Origin: Kalaharituber pfeilii
Taxonomy: Eukaryota > Ascomycota > Pezizomycetes > Pezizales > Pezizaceae
Direction: 5' to 3'
Length of the DNA stretch: 64,000 bases
NCBI GenBank assembly: GCA_015179045.1
Contig: WHUZ01000036.1
Location: forward strand, 310,001 to 374,000
Positions 10,770-21,008 of the stretch are shown here, in pieces. Under the pieces are notes generated by a model. That model worked only from the letters and a program-made list of their open reading frames with translations, was not told the origin of the DNA and searched no databases. A program made the translations under genes and the position numbers. The first letter of the stretch is position 1, and each line of letters begins with the position of its first letter.

Positions 10770-12106
10770 CAGTCACTGGTCAAAAGTCTTGGTGAAACAG
10801 GTCTGAGCGCCTGATTCAAATGCCACAAGAGGCTGCAAAAATTCAAATATCTCAACAACGAAGTACCCGATTGACATGAAATGAAAACTGGTGATAGTAT
10901 ACATGATGGAGAAATTTCTATGATACAGGAAAAAATTCTAGTACATGTGGTTGAGGTTCAGTACCTAGTATACCATCCCTTTGCATCTATTACAGCAGCG
11001 ACCCGATCTGGCATACTTTTCCACAGATTCTCAAAGAGCGATGTAGGTAGAGAGTCCCAAACTTTAGGTGGTACTTCTGCTAACCTAGCTCTAACAGCAT
11101 CAGGTCTACCGGGAGTGTCGCTAATGTTAGGGTACTGTTCATGCAGTTTGCGCTTTAGAACCACCCAGACATGTTCGATAGGATTGAGATCGGGTGTGTA
11201 GGGTGGGTGTAAATCAATAGCAACTTTGTGCCGCTTGAAGAAAGCTTGAATAATCTTTGCTTTATGGATCGGTGCATTGTCTTGCTGAAATCTAGCATCT
11301 CCAGTAGTCTTGTTGCAGTGTTCTACAACAGGTAAGACTAGGAACTTGAGAAGGCGCCGGTATATGACTGCATTAACAGATCGTACAACTAAGGGTACAA
11401 ATGTACCCTTAGTATTGCCATAAAAACAACCCCAGACCATCAAAGAAACTCCCTTGCCCTTTTTTCTTGGTTGAATGCAGTCGGAATTCCACTTTTCATG
11501 AGGAAATCGGAAGACCCACATTTGCTGAGATTCTTCCGATTTCTCCACACTGCATTCATCACTCCAAATTGTTGATTGGAAGTCTTCTACTGTCCAATCC
11601 TTGCGTTCTAGTGCCCATTGGAGTCTTGCCGCAGCTCGTTCGGTCGTTAATTTTGGTCGTTTCTTGGCCAACCACTTGTGCAAGCCGAATTCATCTAGGT
11701 AGCGACTAATGGTCCGTAAGGACACATGAGGGCAGCATACTTCTTGAACTTCCTTGCGTGGAGCTGCTTTATGCGTTCTAACATATCGCCAAATATGCCG
11801 CCGCTCTCTTGTGTTCAATTTAGGGGGTCTACCGCTTCGAGGGAGGTTTTCATCGGTTTGCCGAATTTCACGTCGGACAATGAAATTTTTGATAGTTGAC
11901 CAAGGACGTCCAACTACGCGGCTAATTAAACTAATTTTGAAATCTAAATAGAGAAGGGCAATTATCATACCCTTTTCTTTGTTGGTCATCTCTCGTCGGG
12001 TCGTTTTGGGCGGCACGGTGGTTGCTACAGTACAAAATAACAACCGCGTTGTTGTTTTCATCACGTGCGCTCGGACCTTTTCACCAAGACTTTTGACCAG
12101 TGACTG
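10770..12106 (-). mobile_element. Complete Tc1/mariner element
   Basis: Near-perfect terminal inverted repeats of about 40 bp begin CAGTCACTGGTCAAAAGTCT at 10770 and end with the complement at 12106; within 40 bp they differ by one substitution and one indel. A TA dinucleotide borders each end (10768-10769 and 12107-12108), the expected Tc1/mariner target duplication. The element contains one intact transposase frame and is 1337 bp long, so it looks complete and possibly recent. Confidence 0.9.
10958..12061 (-). CDS. Tc1/mariner transposase (DD34E type)
   Basis: DDE transposase that cuts and pastes the surrounding element. The N-terminal half has paired helix-turn-helix-like segments (RVVGRPWSTIKNFI; a GRPP motif at RSGRPPKLNTRE). 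The catalytic core shows all three acidic positions: IWSDECSV, FQQDNAPIH and PDLNPIEHVW, with a spacing consistent with DD34E. The frame is uninterrupted and opens beyond the TIR, so the start is ambiguous: ATG at 12061 (368 aa) or ATG at 11989 (MTNKEKG, 344 aa), the latter nearer the usual family length. No frameshift or missing catalytic residue is seen, so activity is plausible. Confidence 0.9.
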   Translation of the reverse strand: MKTTTRLLFCTVATTVPPKTTRREMTNKEKGMIIALLYLDFKISLISRVVGRPWSTIKNFIVRREIRQTDENLPRSGRPPKLNTRERRHIWRYVRTHKAAPRKEVQEVCCPHVSLRTISRYLDEFGLHKWLAKKRPKLTTERAAARLQWALERKDWTVEDFQSTIWSDECSVEKSEESQQMWVFRFPHEKWNSDCIQPRKKGKGVSLMVWGCFYGNTKGTFVPLVVRSVNAVIYRRLLKFLVLPVVEHCNKTTGDARFQQDNAPIHKAKIIQAFFKRHKVAIDLHPPYTPDLNPIEHVWVVLKRKLHEQYPNISDTPGRPDAVRARLAEVPPKVWDSLPTSLFENLWKSMPDRVAAVIDAKGWYTRY

Positions 12107-12108
12107 TA

Positions 12109-12178
12109 TATACAACTATCCATCCCCCAAGCAAACAACGACCAACCTCCCCCACTTGCCATTCGAAAACGCAAAAGA

Positions 12179-12209
<31 letters not shown>

Positions 12210-12387
12210 TTGAAAACCCACTCGGGTATACATCAAGCAACGACCAACGGAAGATGTTTTTCAATTTTCCCCCTTGATTCCTTTTTCAGTTCATTAATCA
12301 ATTAAGCTGATTCCCCGCCATCTGCCCATGCAACGCATCCCACTCCTGCACACACTTTCTCACCGACTCCTAACACCAACAAACCCA
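12109..12387. other. 3' flank of the host gene
   Basis: Between the mariner and the stop codon of the downstream minus-strand gene. It contains an A/T homopolymer tract at 12180-12207 and otherwise no feature. It probably holds the 3' UTR of the gene ending at 12388. Confidence 0.4.
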
Positions 12388-14532
12388 TCAGCAAACACAC
12401 TCTTGGGAACAGATGGAGCTACAACATACCGCCGCATAATGCACCTCTTCCAAGATCCTATACAAACTCTCCATCCTGAGCACATGCTCCGGAAAACGAC
12501 TCGCAAACGTCGTGACCACCCCTACCCCTCTCGACACCCACCCCAGCCTCACAATCTCAATCCCAAACCCCTGGCACAGAATCCCCCACATGGGAAACCG
12601 CCCCACCCACTCCTTCAGCGTCACCCCCCTCAAATCCGTTCGCTTGCCCAAATACCACCTCCGGTAATTCAGAATCCGGATGCAATGCTCAATCAACTTG
12701 CTCCTATCCGCCGTCTGCTTCGCCTGGGCAGTGGGGTCCCGTGACACCTCAATGACAAGCCACTCCTGCGGCTCCACTTGCCCACCGATGTACAGCCCGT
12801 CGAATTTGTTGTGCGGGGAGTGCGCAGAGGACTTTTCTTTGCGGTGGAGGAAGCCGTAGGGGGAGATGAAGGCATAGTCGATGATGTTGGCCCAGATGAC
12901 GTCAAAGTTGCCTTCGAGAGGGAGGGTCGTCAGGATGGTGCTATTGAGCAGGAAGTGAACGCTAGAAGATTTGTCAGCGGAGATTGGAAGGGGGTTGGCA
13001 GCAAGCGGGACTCGGGGGCTAAAAACTCACGTATATAGCACCGCGGAGGTGGCCTGCTGGAACATCGGATCATACCTGCAGGACTCACACTCAAACTCAT
13101 TCCTCGCCCTGACAAAACTCTCATACGCCCTACAATCCCTAAAACATGTCCTCACACAGCGCGCCACGACATGCCTCCCCTCCTGCCTCAGTACCGCCTT
13201 CACAACCCCGTACTCCTTCGCACTCATCAGCTGCGGCGGCCTCGACACAACATCTATGAACCCCGCCTGCAGCAGCAAATCCTCCTTTACCACCGCCGCG
13301 TTGTCCGGGTTTGTCAAGTATGCGTGAAGGAGGTCCTCCAGCGTTGTGGCCCGTTTGTCGGTCCGTATGCAGAACTTGGTCGTTAGGGTCGGGTACACGT
13401 CCAGGAAGTGCTCGATGTCGTAGGGGCCGTAGTCCGCGCGGGACGAGTCCGATTGGGTGGGGGAGCAGGTCAGGAGGGCAGGGGCATTGCCACGCTCGGG
13501 GGTCTTTGGACCCACAACCAGATGCTGGGTGATTAGCTGCGGAAGACGATGCCGCAGAAGACGCTGCTGCGGAAGACGGCGCCCCTGCGGAGCTGAGGAT
13601 GTAAATTTACCGTTTTCCCCAATCGCAAAGCCGGGGGGACGGGAACATACGTATTAATCGTACTATTCTGCGCATAAATTACCGTCTCCGCCAATGCTAC
13701 CCCCGCATTAATACTAAATGTCGCAACCGGCGTCGAGAAACCCTATAGAAATAAAGTAAAAAAACAGAGTCAGCCGCGGGGACTGAGTCAGCTAGTAGAA
13801 AAACCCTCCATTTACAAAACTACGAGTACCGGGGTTCCTTCAAGGAAATTCATGGTGGGTGAGAAGACCCTCCATATCAAAGCTCCTCATGCCCGCAGGT
13901 ACTAGTAATTTAGGAAATGGTGAGTAGACCGCCTGTTTCTTACACCGCCGGTGAGGGCAAAAAACGTCCAGTAAGAAACCGGTCCGTTCAAGCCCCCGGT
14001 CTGTGTGTGGAACAGGCAGTAATACCGTCCGTCTAAGACACCTCGGTGCGAGGAGGGGAAGCTCAAAAACGGGGTAGCAAGAAGACCTTCCGTTTAAGAA
14101 ACTCCACTCCCGTAATCATCCTCAGTGCCAAAGTCGGCTTGGTTTTGTGACCCACCGTTTTATAAAAAAACGGGCGAGTGAGAGAAAAAAAAGGACCAAA
14201 CTGACCTTTCGCGGATTCAACTTCTGGAGCACGCGTCGCGCAGCGAGCCCTGTGGCCGAATGCGGAGACGCACGGCTAATGTCCTCCAGCTCGGCCTGGA
14301 AGTACCATTTTTGCTTCGCGGGCATTTTCGGACCGACAGAAGCTTTGAGGTGACCGAGGGACCACAGCGCGGGGTCGGTATCCATGAGGTACTTGTGGAC
14401 AAGGGAGGAGATCTCATCTTGAAGCTTCTGGGCTTTGCGTTTTCGGGATGTGGTCTGCGGGGCTCTTTGTCGCTTCCCGGGGGTTGGAGGGGGAGGGGGA
14501 GGGGGAGGGGGAGGGGAGGGGGAGGCGGAGGG
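12388..14532 (-). CDS. Spliced host gene, hypothetical protein
   Basis: Rebuilt from four minus-strand exons with matching phases: about 14532-14206, 13742-13611, 13536-13031 and 12961-12388. Introns are 14205-13743 (GTCAGT..TATAG, 463 nt), 13610-13537 (GTAAAT..CCGCAG) and 13030-12962 (GTGAGT..TTCTAG, with a CTGAC branch-like site). The first exon has a proline tract, a basic KRKAQK segment and a helical stretch ending LNPRK. The third holds cysteine pairs (FECESCRYD) and DIEHFLDVYP; the last has EWLVIEVSRD and ends QECVC. I do not recognise the family. The start is unresolved because a hexanucleotide repeat at 14485-14535 carries a frame change; a further upstream exon is possible. Nucleus-like charge patterns are weak evidence only. 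Confidence 0.6.
13790..14110. repeat. Degenerate repeats inside the long intron
   Basis: Several loose copies of a block resembling GAAGACCCTCCATTTAAGAA (about 13800, 13865, 13925 in variant form, 14085) within the 463-nt intron. The spacing is uneven, about 60-80 bp. The intron is longer than all others in the window, and these copies account for the extra length. Confidence 0.45.
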
Positions 14533-14535
14533 TCA
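14485..14535. repeat. Hexanucleotide repeat GGGGGA
   Basis: Tandem GGGGGA with one shortened unit, overlapping the N-terminal proline-rich coding region of the minus-strand gene. A change in unit length shifts the frame, so the tract is both a likely length polymorphism and a possible assembly error. Confidence 0.7.
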
Positions 14536-14959
14536 GGCGGGGGCTGCGGCTGGCTGTCGCGGTCGGGATGCAGACTCTGAAGGCGCGAAGGCGATGGTGG
14601 CGTGTGCATGTGCTGCTGCTGCTGCTGCGACGCGGAGTCGCGGTCTGCGTGCTGAGGGACGGAGTGTAGTTTTGTAACGAGGAAGCGATGGGAAAGGGTA
14701 GTCTCGTAACCAGGGAAAGGGGAAGAAGCGATGGGGCAGCGGCGCTTGGCGCTTGGCGCTGCGTGCACAAAATACAGAATCGGATATGATAACCTATTAT
14801 TTTTATGCTTGTCCCATTCACCAGCCTCATTTCCTTCCCTCCGCACATTTTCCTTTGACTGACAGTTTGCTTGACGCGCACCTTTCTTCCTTCGTTCCTT
14901 CGTTCCTTTGTCCATTCCTTGATTCTTTATCCTTGTTCCTTTGTCCTTAACCCGTCTTC

Positions 14960-15185
14960 CATTCTCAACAGCCGCAGTGCCAAGCCACGAGTGGCTGTGG
15001 CTAAAATGTGACTAAGCCGGCTTAGCAGTAATTTTAACAGACGGTAATGGGTTACTTACATAAGCCACATATGGCGAGTACATTCCCCCCAACCCTTAGC
15101 CTCGAACCAGGCGCTGCTACTAGTAGGTACTTAGGGGCTTGGCAGATGTATTACTTAATCAATGGTTTGAAGTTGTGTTTCTATA
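14960..15185. other. Intergenic, no feature seen
   Basis: Short non-repetitive stretch upstream of the host gene. It may contain its promoter, but no specific element is recognisable. Confidence 0.3.
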
Positions 15186-15189
15186 CCGT

Positions 15190-15640
15190 TGTAGCGCCTG
15201 GAGATTAAGTCGGACCCCCGTTACGATCAGGGCAACGATCAGGGCAACGATCAGGGGGCACACTAGCAACGATCACACCTTGTCAACAACACCATCAACA
15301 CAAACATGAATAACTACACAGATATACATTCCTCCTTAGAAAGAAAGCTTTAGTACCTAAATTCTGAATGTATATAACTTGGTTTTCATGATTTATTTGA
15401 TATATGTGAATAAGAAATAGTTGAGCAAGCTTATAGGGAGAGACAAGATGAGAGCTCATAGAAGTATTCTGAAATTGATTACACTATTCATGTAATACAG
15501 CATCTGCCAGTGGTTTCTGATCTTTCCATTGCTACTGTAATCTGCTGAACCACTGTAGTCTGCCAAACTGATATAGTCTACTGAACTGCTATAGTACATA
15601 CTCCGAACCACTGAACTACTGTAGTATGCCAAATTACTAT
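15190..15640 (+). repeat. Dispersed repeat, inverted partner at 42650-43140
   Basis: Starts GCGCCTGGAGATTAAGTCGG and is a diverged reverse copy of 42650-43140. The match covers the CCCGTTACGATCAGGGCA block, the AACACAAACATGAATAACTA block and the region of ATAGTACATAC-like sequence. No coding capacity. It is probably the end of a TE whose type I cannot assign. It includes short local duplications of AACGATCAGGGC. Confidence 0.55.
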
Positions 15641-15809
15641 AGTCTGTCTCTGTCCTATAGCTTTGTAGGTATATAAAACTCCCCTCCTCCCTTCTCCGAA
15701 TATGACATCATGGCAGTTTACTAGCTCAGTATATATGATATCATTTCTGAGCAAACTTTTCTAGCTTCATACATTTTAGAACTAGGCTAAGCGACTGCTA
15801 TAGCACTAT

Positions 15810-16525
15810 ACCCTATCAGCGTCCATCCTTTTCAAACATTCCTCCATCCTCCAAAATATATATTTAGGGATTGTTTAATACATATATGATCTATCTATAT
15901 TGTTCTCAGCTAATTTTTAGTTCTCATTATTAATATTTCATGATACTTGAGTTGTAGCTCCTATATGTATATATATTAGTAAACCTCTACCAAATCAGCA
16001 CTCTATCAGACCCCCCATCATCAATATAGCATGTAGTACTTCTCCTCATCGAGAGTTACTGTCCGCCAGGCCAAAAAGACACTTGACCAGCGATACTCGC
16101 TAGTCCTCTGCGTAGCTCATATAGCATATTTCGCGTCTGCGATGCCGGCGCCTGGCTGTCGCATATCGCCTACGTCATATACTATGCGTATATTGCACAC
16201 TTCCACTGACCGCCCGCTCTATGGTTGTGGTGAATCCATAATAAATAATCATAGCAATAAATTGTACACTTGCGATAATAAGAAGCATGCAATATTGATG
16301 ATGGGGGCTCTGATAGAGGTGCCGATTTGGTAGAGGTTTACTAATGCATATACATATAGGAGCCACAACTCAAGAATTTTAAAACATCAACCATAAGAAT
16401 CAAAGATCAGTTGAAAACAATATAGATAGATCATATAGATATTGAACAATCCCTAGATATATATTTTAGAGGATGGAGGAATGTTTGGAAATGATGGGGG
16501 CTGATGGGAGATAGTATTGGATTTA
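15810..16525. repeat. Large palindrome (inverted repeat arms ~230 bp)
   Basis: Arm 15810-16040 reads in the forward orientation of the ~370-bp repeat family found at 18165-19106; arm 16285-16525 is its reverse complement. Shared landmarks are ACATTCCTCCATCCTC, ATCTATATTGTTCTC-like sequence and TAAACCTCTACCAAATC. The 245-bp centre holds a separate dispersed repeat (CAGGCCAAAAAGACACTTGA) seen again at 17700 and 26150. Confidence 0.7.
16064..16250 (+). repeat. Dispersed repeat CAGGCCAAAAAGACACTTG (copy 1)
   Basis: About 180 bp containing GCCAAAAAGACACTTGACCA, then an inverted pair in TAGCGATACTCGCTA, then GCGTAGCTCATATAG. Copies occur at about 17703-17800 and 26136-26310. It could be a SINE body, but no convincing A/B box or poly(A) is visible. 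Confidence 0.5.
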
Positions 16526-16941
16526 ATATGGTAGTCACTTAGCTCAGTGAATATGTGCCCAGAATGTATGAGGATAGAAAACGAATTCAAGAGGTCTGTC
16601 AAAAAAAAGCTTAGAAAAGATAAGTATATATGACAGGCAAGAGCCATCGGCAAAAAAAAATGCTCTCATCCTAAGACGTTACATGTGTCTGACGCACTAA
16701 TGCTATGGGACGTCAATCACCTATCACAGTCACAGTGACAGAACCTTTCCAAGAGTAGCGTCTGGATGCCACTACGAGTCGGCTCGCCTCTTCAGCGGGT
16801 GAGTATTTACATAGACACCTGACGTTTAGCACTTTTTCAATCATGCATTATCAACTACGGACTCATATTCCCTACGTTCAAGTTATCAAGTACAGATTGA
16901 TACACCCAGCATACTCAAGTATGGCCTGAATTAGTAGTCGG

Positions 16942-17085
16942 CTACTCACATCTACGGCGCTACTCACATCTACGGCGCTACTCACATCTACGGCGCTACT
17001 CACATCTACGGCGCTACTCACATCTACGGCGCTACTCACATCTACGGCGCTACTCACATCTACGGCGCTACTCACATCTACGGCG
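16942..17085. repeat. 18-bp minisatellite, eight perfect units
   Basis: Eight identical tandem copies of CTACTCACATCTACGGCG. There are no spacers, so this is not CRISPR-like. The perfect identity means recent expansion. Confidence 0.95.
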
Positions 17086-17124
17086 CTTATTTTGTTCTAC
17101 CATGCCATAATATCATGTTTGACG

Positions 17125-18165
17125 ACTTGCCATGCCTGTTGAATTGAGCTCACATTCCTTCATCGTGCGCCATCAGGGAGACCTGGCGTACTTGTCAAAT
17201 TGGGCCTCATTGTACCACATCCTGCGCGGTGGAAATGGACCTGCAATAGCTGTAAACTGAGCTCATTGTACCACATCCTGCGCGGTGGAAACTTGAATGG
17301 ACCTGCAATAGCTGTAAACTGAGCTCATTCTACCACATCTCGCGCCATCATCTAGGACCTGCCGTACCTCTCAAATTTGGCTCATTCTGCCACATCTCAC
17401 AGGGTGGAAATAGATCTGGATAGCCTGTTAAATTGAGCTCATTCTACCCGCATGATGGGCCACATCTCGTGCCATCAACCGGGACCTATATACTTGTCAA
17501 ATTCAGCTGATGTTGCCTCATCGTTTACCATCGAGAGAGATATGCAGTACCAGTTGAATTGAGTCCACTCTGCCATACGTCGCGCCATCGTATTGGACCT
17601 GTCATACCTGTCAAATTGAGCTCATTTTGCATTATAGTATAGGAGCCGTCGTACCTGTCAAATTCAGCTCATGTTGCCACATCTCGTGCCCTCGAGGGGG
17701 GCCTGAGCCAGGTCAAAAAGACACTTGGCTAGTGATACTTGCTAGTCCTCTGCGTAGCTCATATAGCACGCCATTGCTGGGCTGTCGCATATCGCCTACG
17801 TTGCATATACTCGCGCCGCCAAAAGGGCCCTGCGATACCTGTAGATCCAGCTCATTCTGCTACATCTCGTGCTGTGGAAAGGGACCTATGATACTTGTAG
17901 ATCCAGCTCATTCTGCTACATTTCAACCTGTGGAAAGGGGGTCTGCGATACCTGTAGATCCAGCTCATTCTGCCTCATCTCGCGCTGTGGAAAGGGACCT
18001 GCAATACCTGTAGATCCAGCTCATTCTGCTGCATCCTACATGCCGTTAAGTGGGACCTGTAATACCTGTCAAGTTCAGTTCTGCTAATGGAGCTCATTCT
18101 ACCTGATCTCGCGCCACGGAATGGGTCATTTCGTACCTGTAGATTAAGCCCATCTCGTACCTACC
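17125..18165 (+). repeat. ~57-bp satellite array, forward orientation
   Basis: Diverged tandem units around TACCTGTCAAATTCAGCTCA, TTCTGCCTCATCTCGCGCC and a variable GAGAGGGACCTGCCA segment. Period about 55-60 bp. The block is interrupted by the dispersed repeat at 17703-17800. Short open frames inside (17627-18013) are by-products of the repeat. Confidence 0.8.
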
Positions 18166-19106
18166 CCATCAGCCCCCATCCTTTCCAAAACATTCCTCCA
18201 TCCTCCAAAATATATATCTAGAGATTGTTCAATACATATACGATCTATCTGTGTTGTTCTCAGCTAATCTTTGGCTCTCATTATTGATATTTTATGATGC
18301 TTGAGTTGTAGCCCCTATATGTACATGTATTAGTAAACCTCTACTAAATCGGCACCTCTATCAGGCCCCCATCATCAATGTAGCATGCTTCTCATCATCG
18401 GTCCTATATGACAGTTCGAGATCTGACAGAATGAGCAGAATTTGCGCAGTAAGGCAGGTCCCACGACGGTGTAATCTGCGGCGGGATGAGAATGCGCTGG
18501 AGCGGTAGGACGACAGAGGAGGGTATAGAATCTAATACTATTTCCTATCAGCGCCCATCATTTCCAAACATTCCTCCATCCTCTAAAATATATATCTAAG
18601 GAATGTTCAATATTTATATGATCTATCTGTATTGTTTTCAACTAATTTTGATTCTTATGGTTGATGTTTTAAAAATCTTGAGTTGTGGCTTCTATATGTA
18701 TATGCATTAGTAAACCTCTACCAAATCGGCACCTCTATTAGGCCCCCATCATCAATATAGCATGCTTCTCATCATTGGTACTATATGACAGTGCGAGACC
18801 TGGCAGAATGAGCTGAACTTGCCCAGTAAGGCAGGTCCCACGACGGTGTAATCTGTGAATGCGCTGGAGTGGTAGGACGACAGAGGAGGGTATAGAATCT
18901 AATACTATTTCCCATCAGCCCCTATCATTTCCAAACATTCCTCCATCCTCCAAAATATATATCTAGAGATTGTTCAATACATATATGATCTATCTGTATT
19001 GTTGTCAGCTAATTTTTGGTTCTCATTACTGTTATTTTATGATGGTTGAGTTGTAGCTCCTATATGTATATGCATTAGTAAACCTCTACCAAATCGGCAC
19101 CTCTAT
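18165..19106 (+). repeat. Tandem ~370-bp repeat, 2.5 copies
   Basis: Successive copies start near 18165, 18541 and 18906 at the CATCAGCCCCCATC-like boundary. The first two also contain GACGACAGAGGAGGGTATAG at their ends. The third copy is cut by the solo LTR at 19112 and continues at 19696 (CCTCCATCATCAATATAGCA). They are related to the palindrome at 15810-16525. Confidence 0.8.
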
Positions 19107-19111
19107 CAGAC

Positions 19112-19695
19112 TGTAATGATCCAACCCGGACCCCTCGCCCAAGACATCCCAGCTCCGGTCCTATACTGGCAATCAACATACTATCTCGCCATAGCCATTG
19201 GGCGGTCTGCGAGTAATGATATAAAAAAAAAAAAAAAAAAAAAAACTCAACATAGTATATGCCAGTACTCGTACACGTGCAGCTGACCCTGACCCCCTCG
19301 CAACTCGTCATACTCCTTCTAGCACTCCCTGCACCTCTTCCATGTACTTCCAGTCGTTTCCTTGGTTTTCCATGTACTTCGTTTGTTTGTTTGCTCGTTT
19401 GTTTGTTTGCTTGGATTTGCCACCGAGGGCTTTCTATAAAAGAGGCCCTCCCCCCTCCTCCCTCTTGCCTCTCCACGCAACAACTTGTATTCTACCCAAG
19501 TTGTGGATTTAGCTTTCAATACATCTACCTCTCGGTATCACATAGTTCCGACCGCCTCTGCCTCTGCCTCTGCCTCTGCCTCTGCATCTGCTGTGAAATC
19601 GCCCCGGCGCCTGCCGCCCGCCCCGTACCCGGATCCCGTACCCTGGACCCCCTGAGACCACGAATCTCGACCCCGACCCGGACCGATTTATTACA
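19112..19695 (+). mobile_element. Solo LTR, family TGTAAT..ATTACA (copy 1)
   Basis: Begins TGTAATGATCCAACCCGG and ends GACCGATTTATTACA, with a 6-bp terminal inverted repeat. It is flanked by the 5-bp duplication CAGAC (19107-19111 and 19696-19700). No internal retrotransposon genes, so a solo LTR left by recombination. A CTCTGCCTCTGC hexamer tract lies near 19555. A lineage-A tail is inserted at 19185-19246. Confidence 0.85.
19185..19246 (+). mobile_element. Tail-only lineage-A retroposon in the solo LTR
   Basis: CTCGCCATAGCCATTGGGCG tail plus poly(A), flanked by TCAACATACTAT (19173-19184) and TCAACATAGTAT (19247-19258), one mismatch in 12. Confidence 0.85.
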
Positions 19696-19724
19696 CAGAC
19701 CCTCCATCATCAATATAGCATGCT

Positions 19725-20170
19725 CACTCTGCCATACGTTGCGCCGTCGTATTGACCTGTCATACTATCAAATTGAGCTCATTTTGCACCATAATATAGG
19801 AGCTGTTGTACCGTCAAATTCAGCTCATGTTGCCACATCTCGTGCCCTCGAGTAGGACCTAACATACCTGTCAAATTCGGCTTATTCTTGCACCTCTTAC
19901 ACCATCAAGAGAGACCTTCCATACCTGTCAAATTCAGCTCATCTTGCCTCATCACCCGCCGTCTTTTTTTTTTTTTTTTTTTTTTTTTTGTCACATGACC
20001 CCGCATGCGGCTCTTCGCCATGGCAGGACCCCTGGGTCTAAACCCTCAAAGCCCGGAGGCAGGCTTTTCACCCGCCGTCAAGGGAGGCCTGCCATACCTG
20101 TTAAATTCAGCACTGGCATACCTGTAAAGTTGAGCTCACTCTGCTGCATCTTGCGGCATGGAAAGGGGTC
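19725..20170 (+). repeat. ~57-bp satellite array, forward
   Basis: Further units of the satellite (CCTGTCAAATTCAGCTCAT and relatives), split by the tail insertion at 19964-20067. Confidence 0.75.
19964..20067 (-). mobile_element. Short lineage-B retroposon
   Basis: Poly(T) then the reversed lineage-B tail and about 40 bp of upstream 3' UTR (CTCAAAGCCCGGAGGCAGGC, also seen at 21060-21080). Exact 12-bp duplication TCACCCGCCGTC at 19952-19963 and 20068-20079. Confidence 0.9.
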
Positions 20171-20366
20171 TGTTGATAGGACTTCTCAGGCCATCCACTT
20201 CTGCCACACTTGTTGCATTTTTTGCATCAAAAAACACTGTAATTTTCAGCGCATGGGCGCATCGTGTAATTTCTTGCCACTGAGGTCTTAGCTCATGCCT
20301 CAGACCATTCCGGCAGTGTCAACTGGCAACTTGGTTACCTGGATCAACAGCTCAGAACATCCCGTT

Positions 20367-20417
20367 TTTTTTTTTTTTTTTTATTTCATTAATCGCATAC
20401 CGCCCTATGGGCTATGG
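20367..20417 (-). mobile_element. Tail-only lineage-A retroposon
   Basis: About 51 bp: poly(T), TTTCATTAATCGCATACC and the reversed tail. Exact 13-bp duplication AGAACATCCCGTT at 20354-20366 and 20418-20430. One of the shortest clear insertions in the window. Confidence 0.9.
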
Positions 20418-20975
20418 AGAACATCCCGTTGTAGTTTTCCCGCTAACCGGCCTAACGTAACATCCAACAGCTGGAGTGAGGGCACCTCATACATACTGTG
20501 ATGTTGCCAGATTTAGATAATTGACTGCCGTAAAGATACTGGACATATTGGGTCAATTGAGCATATCGAGCGCACTGGCATTGAGTGCGCGCATGAGATG
20601 GGCGTATTGGGAGTATTAAGCAAATTGACCGCGTGCATCAGATATTGCCCAGGAGCGAACTCAGCTTGCTGTGCCCAGGAGCGAACTCAGCTTGCTGAGG
20701 AGTGTATGGGTTGGTTACAAGCTGCCCAGTGTTTTTTGTCCCAATTTGGTCATATTGCCAAGAAATTCGGTCAAAATGCCAAGACCTGACGTCGGCTCAG
20801 ACCTGCCATCGGCTCAGACCTACTGCCGGCTATTATAGTACTATAGTTACAGGAATCGTGGCCACTCGTCGTAGGTACTGCTGGTTACGCCTCGCGCCGG
20901 ATTGAACCCAGTCGCATTTGACATACCTTGCGCCTAAGCTAAAGGGCTGAAGTGCCAAGTAGTCCAGCAACCTGA

Positions 20976-20979
<4 letters not shown>

Positions 20980-21008
<29 letters not shown>

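Noticed and set aside
14217..14915. 232-codon minus-strand protein upstream of the host gene
   Set aside because: Its 3' half is out of frame with the spliced gene; the true frame there is the one reading DTDPALWSLGHLK.
16064..16250. tRNA-derived SINE or tRNA gene
   Set aside because: A small inverted pair is present, but no cloverleaf, A/B boxes or poly(A) could be supported.
16942..17085. Eight identical repeats resembling a CRISPR array
   Set aside because: The units are directly adjacent with no unique spacers, and the context is eukaryotic. A minisatellite.
17627..18013. Cys-rich short secreted-like protein
   Set aside because: The frame follows the ~57-bp satellite and is not conserved between units.
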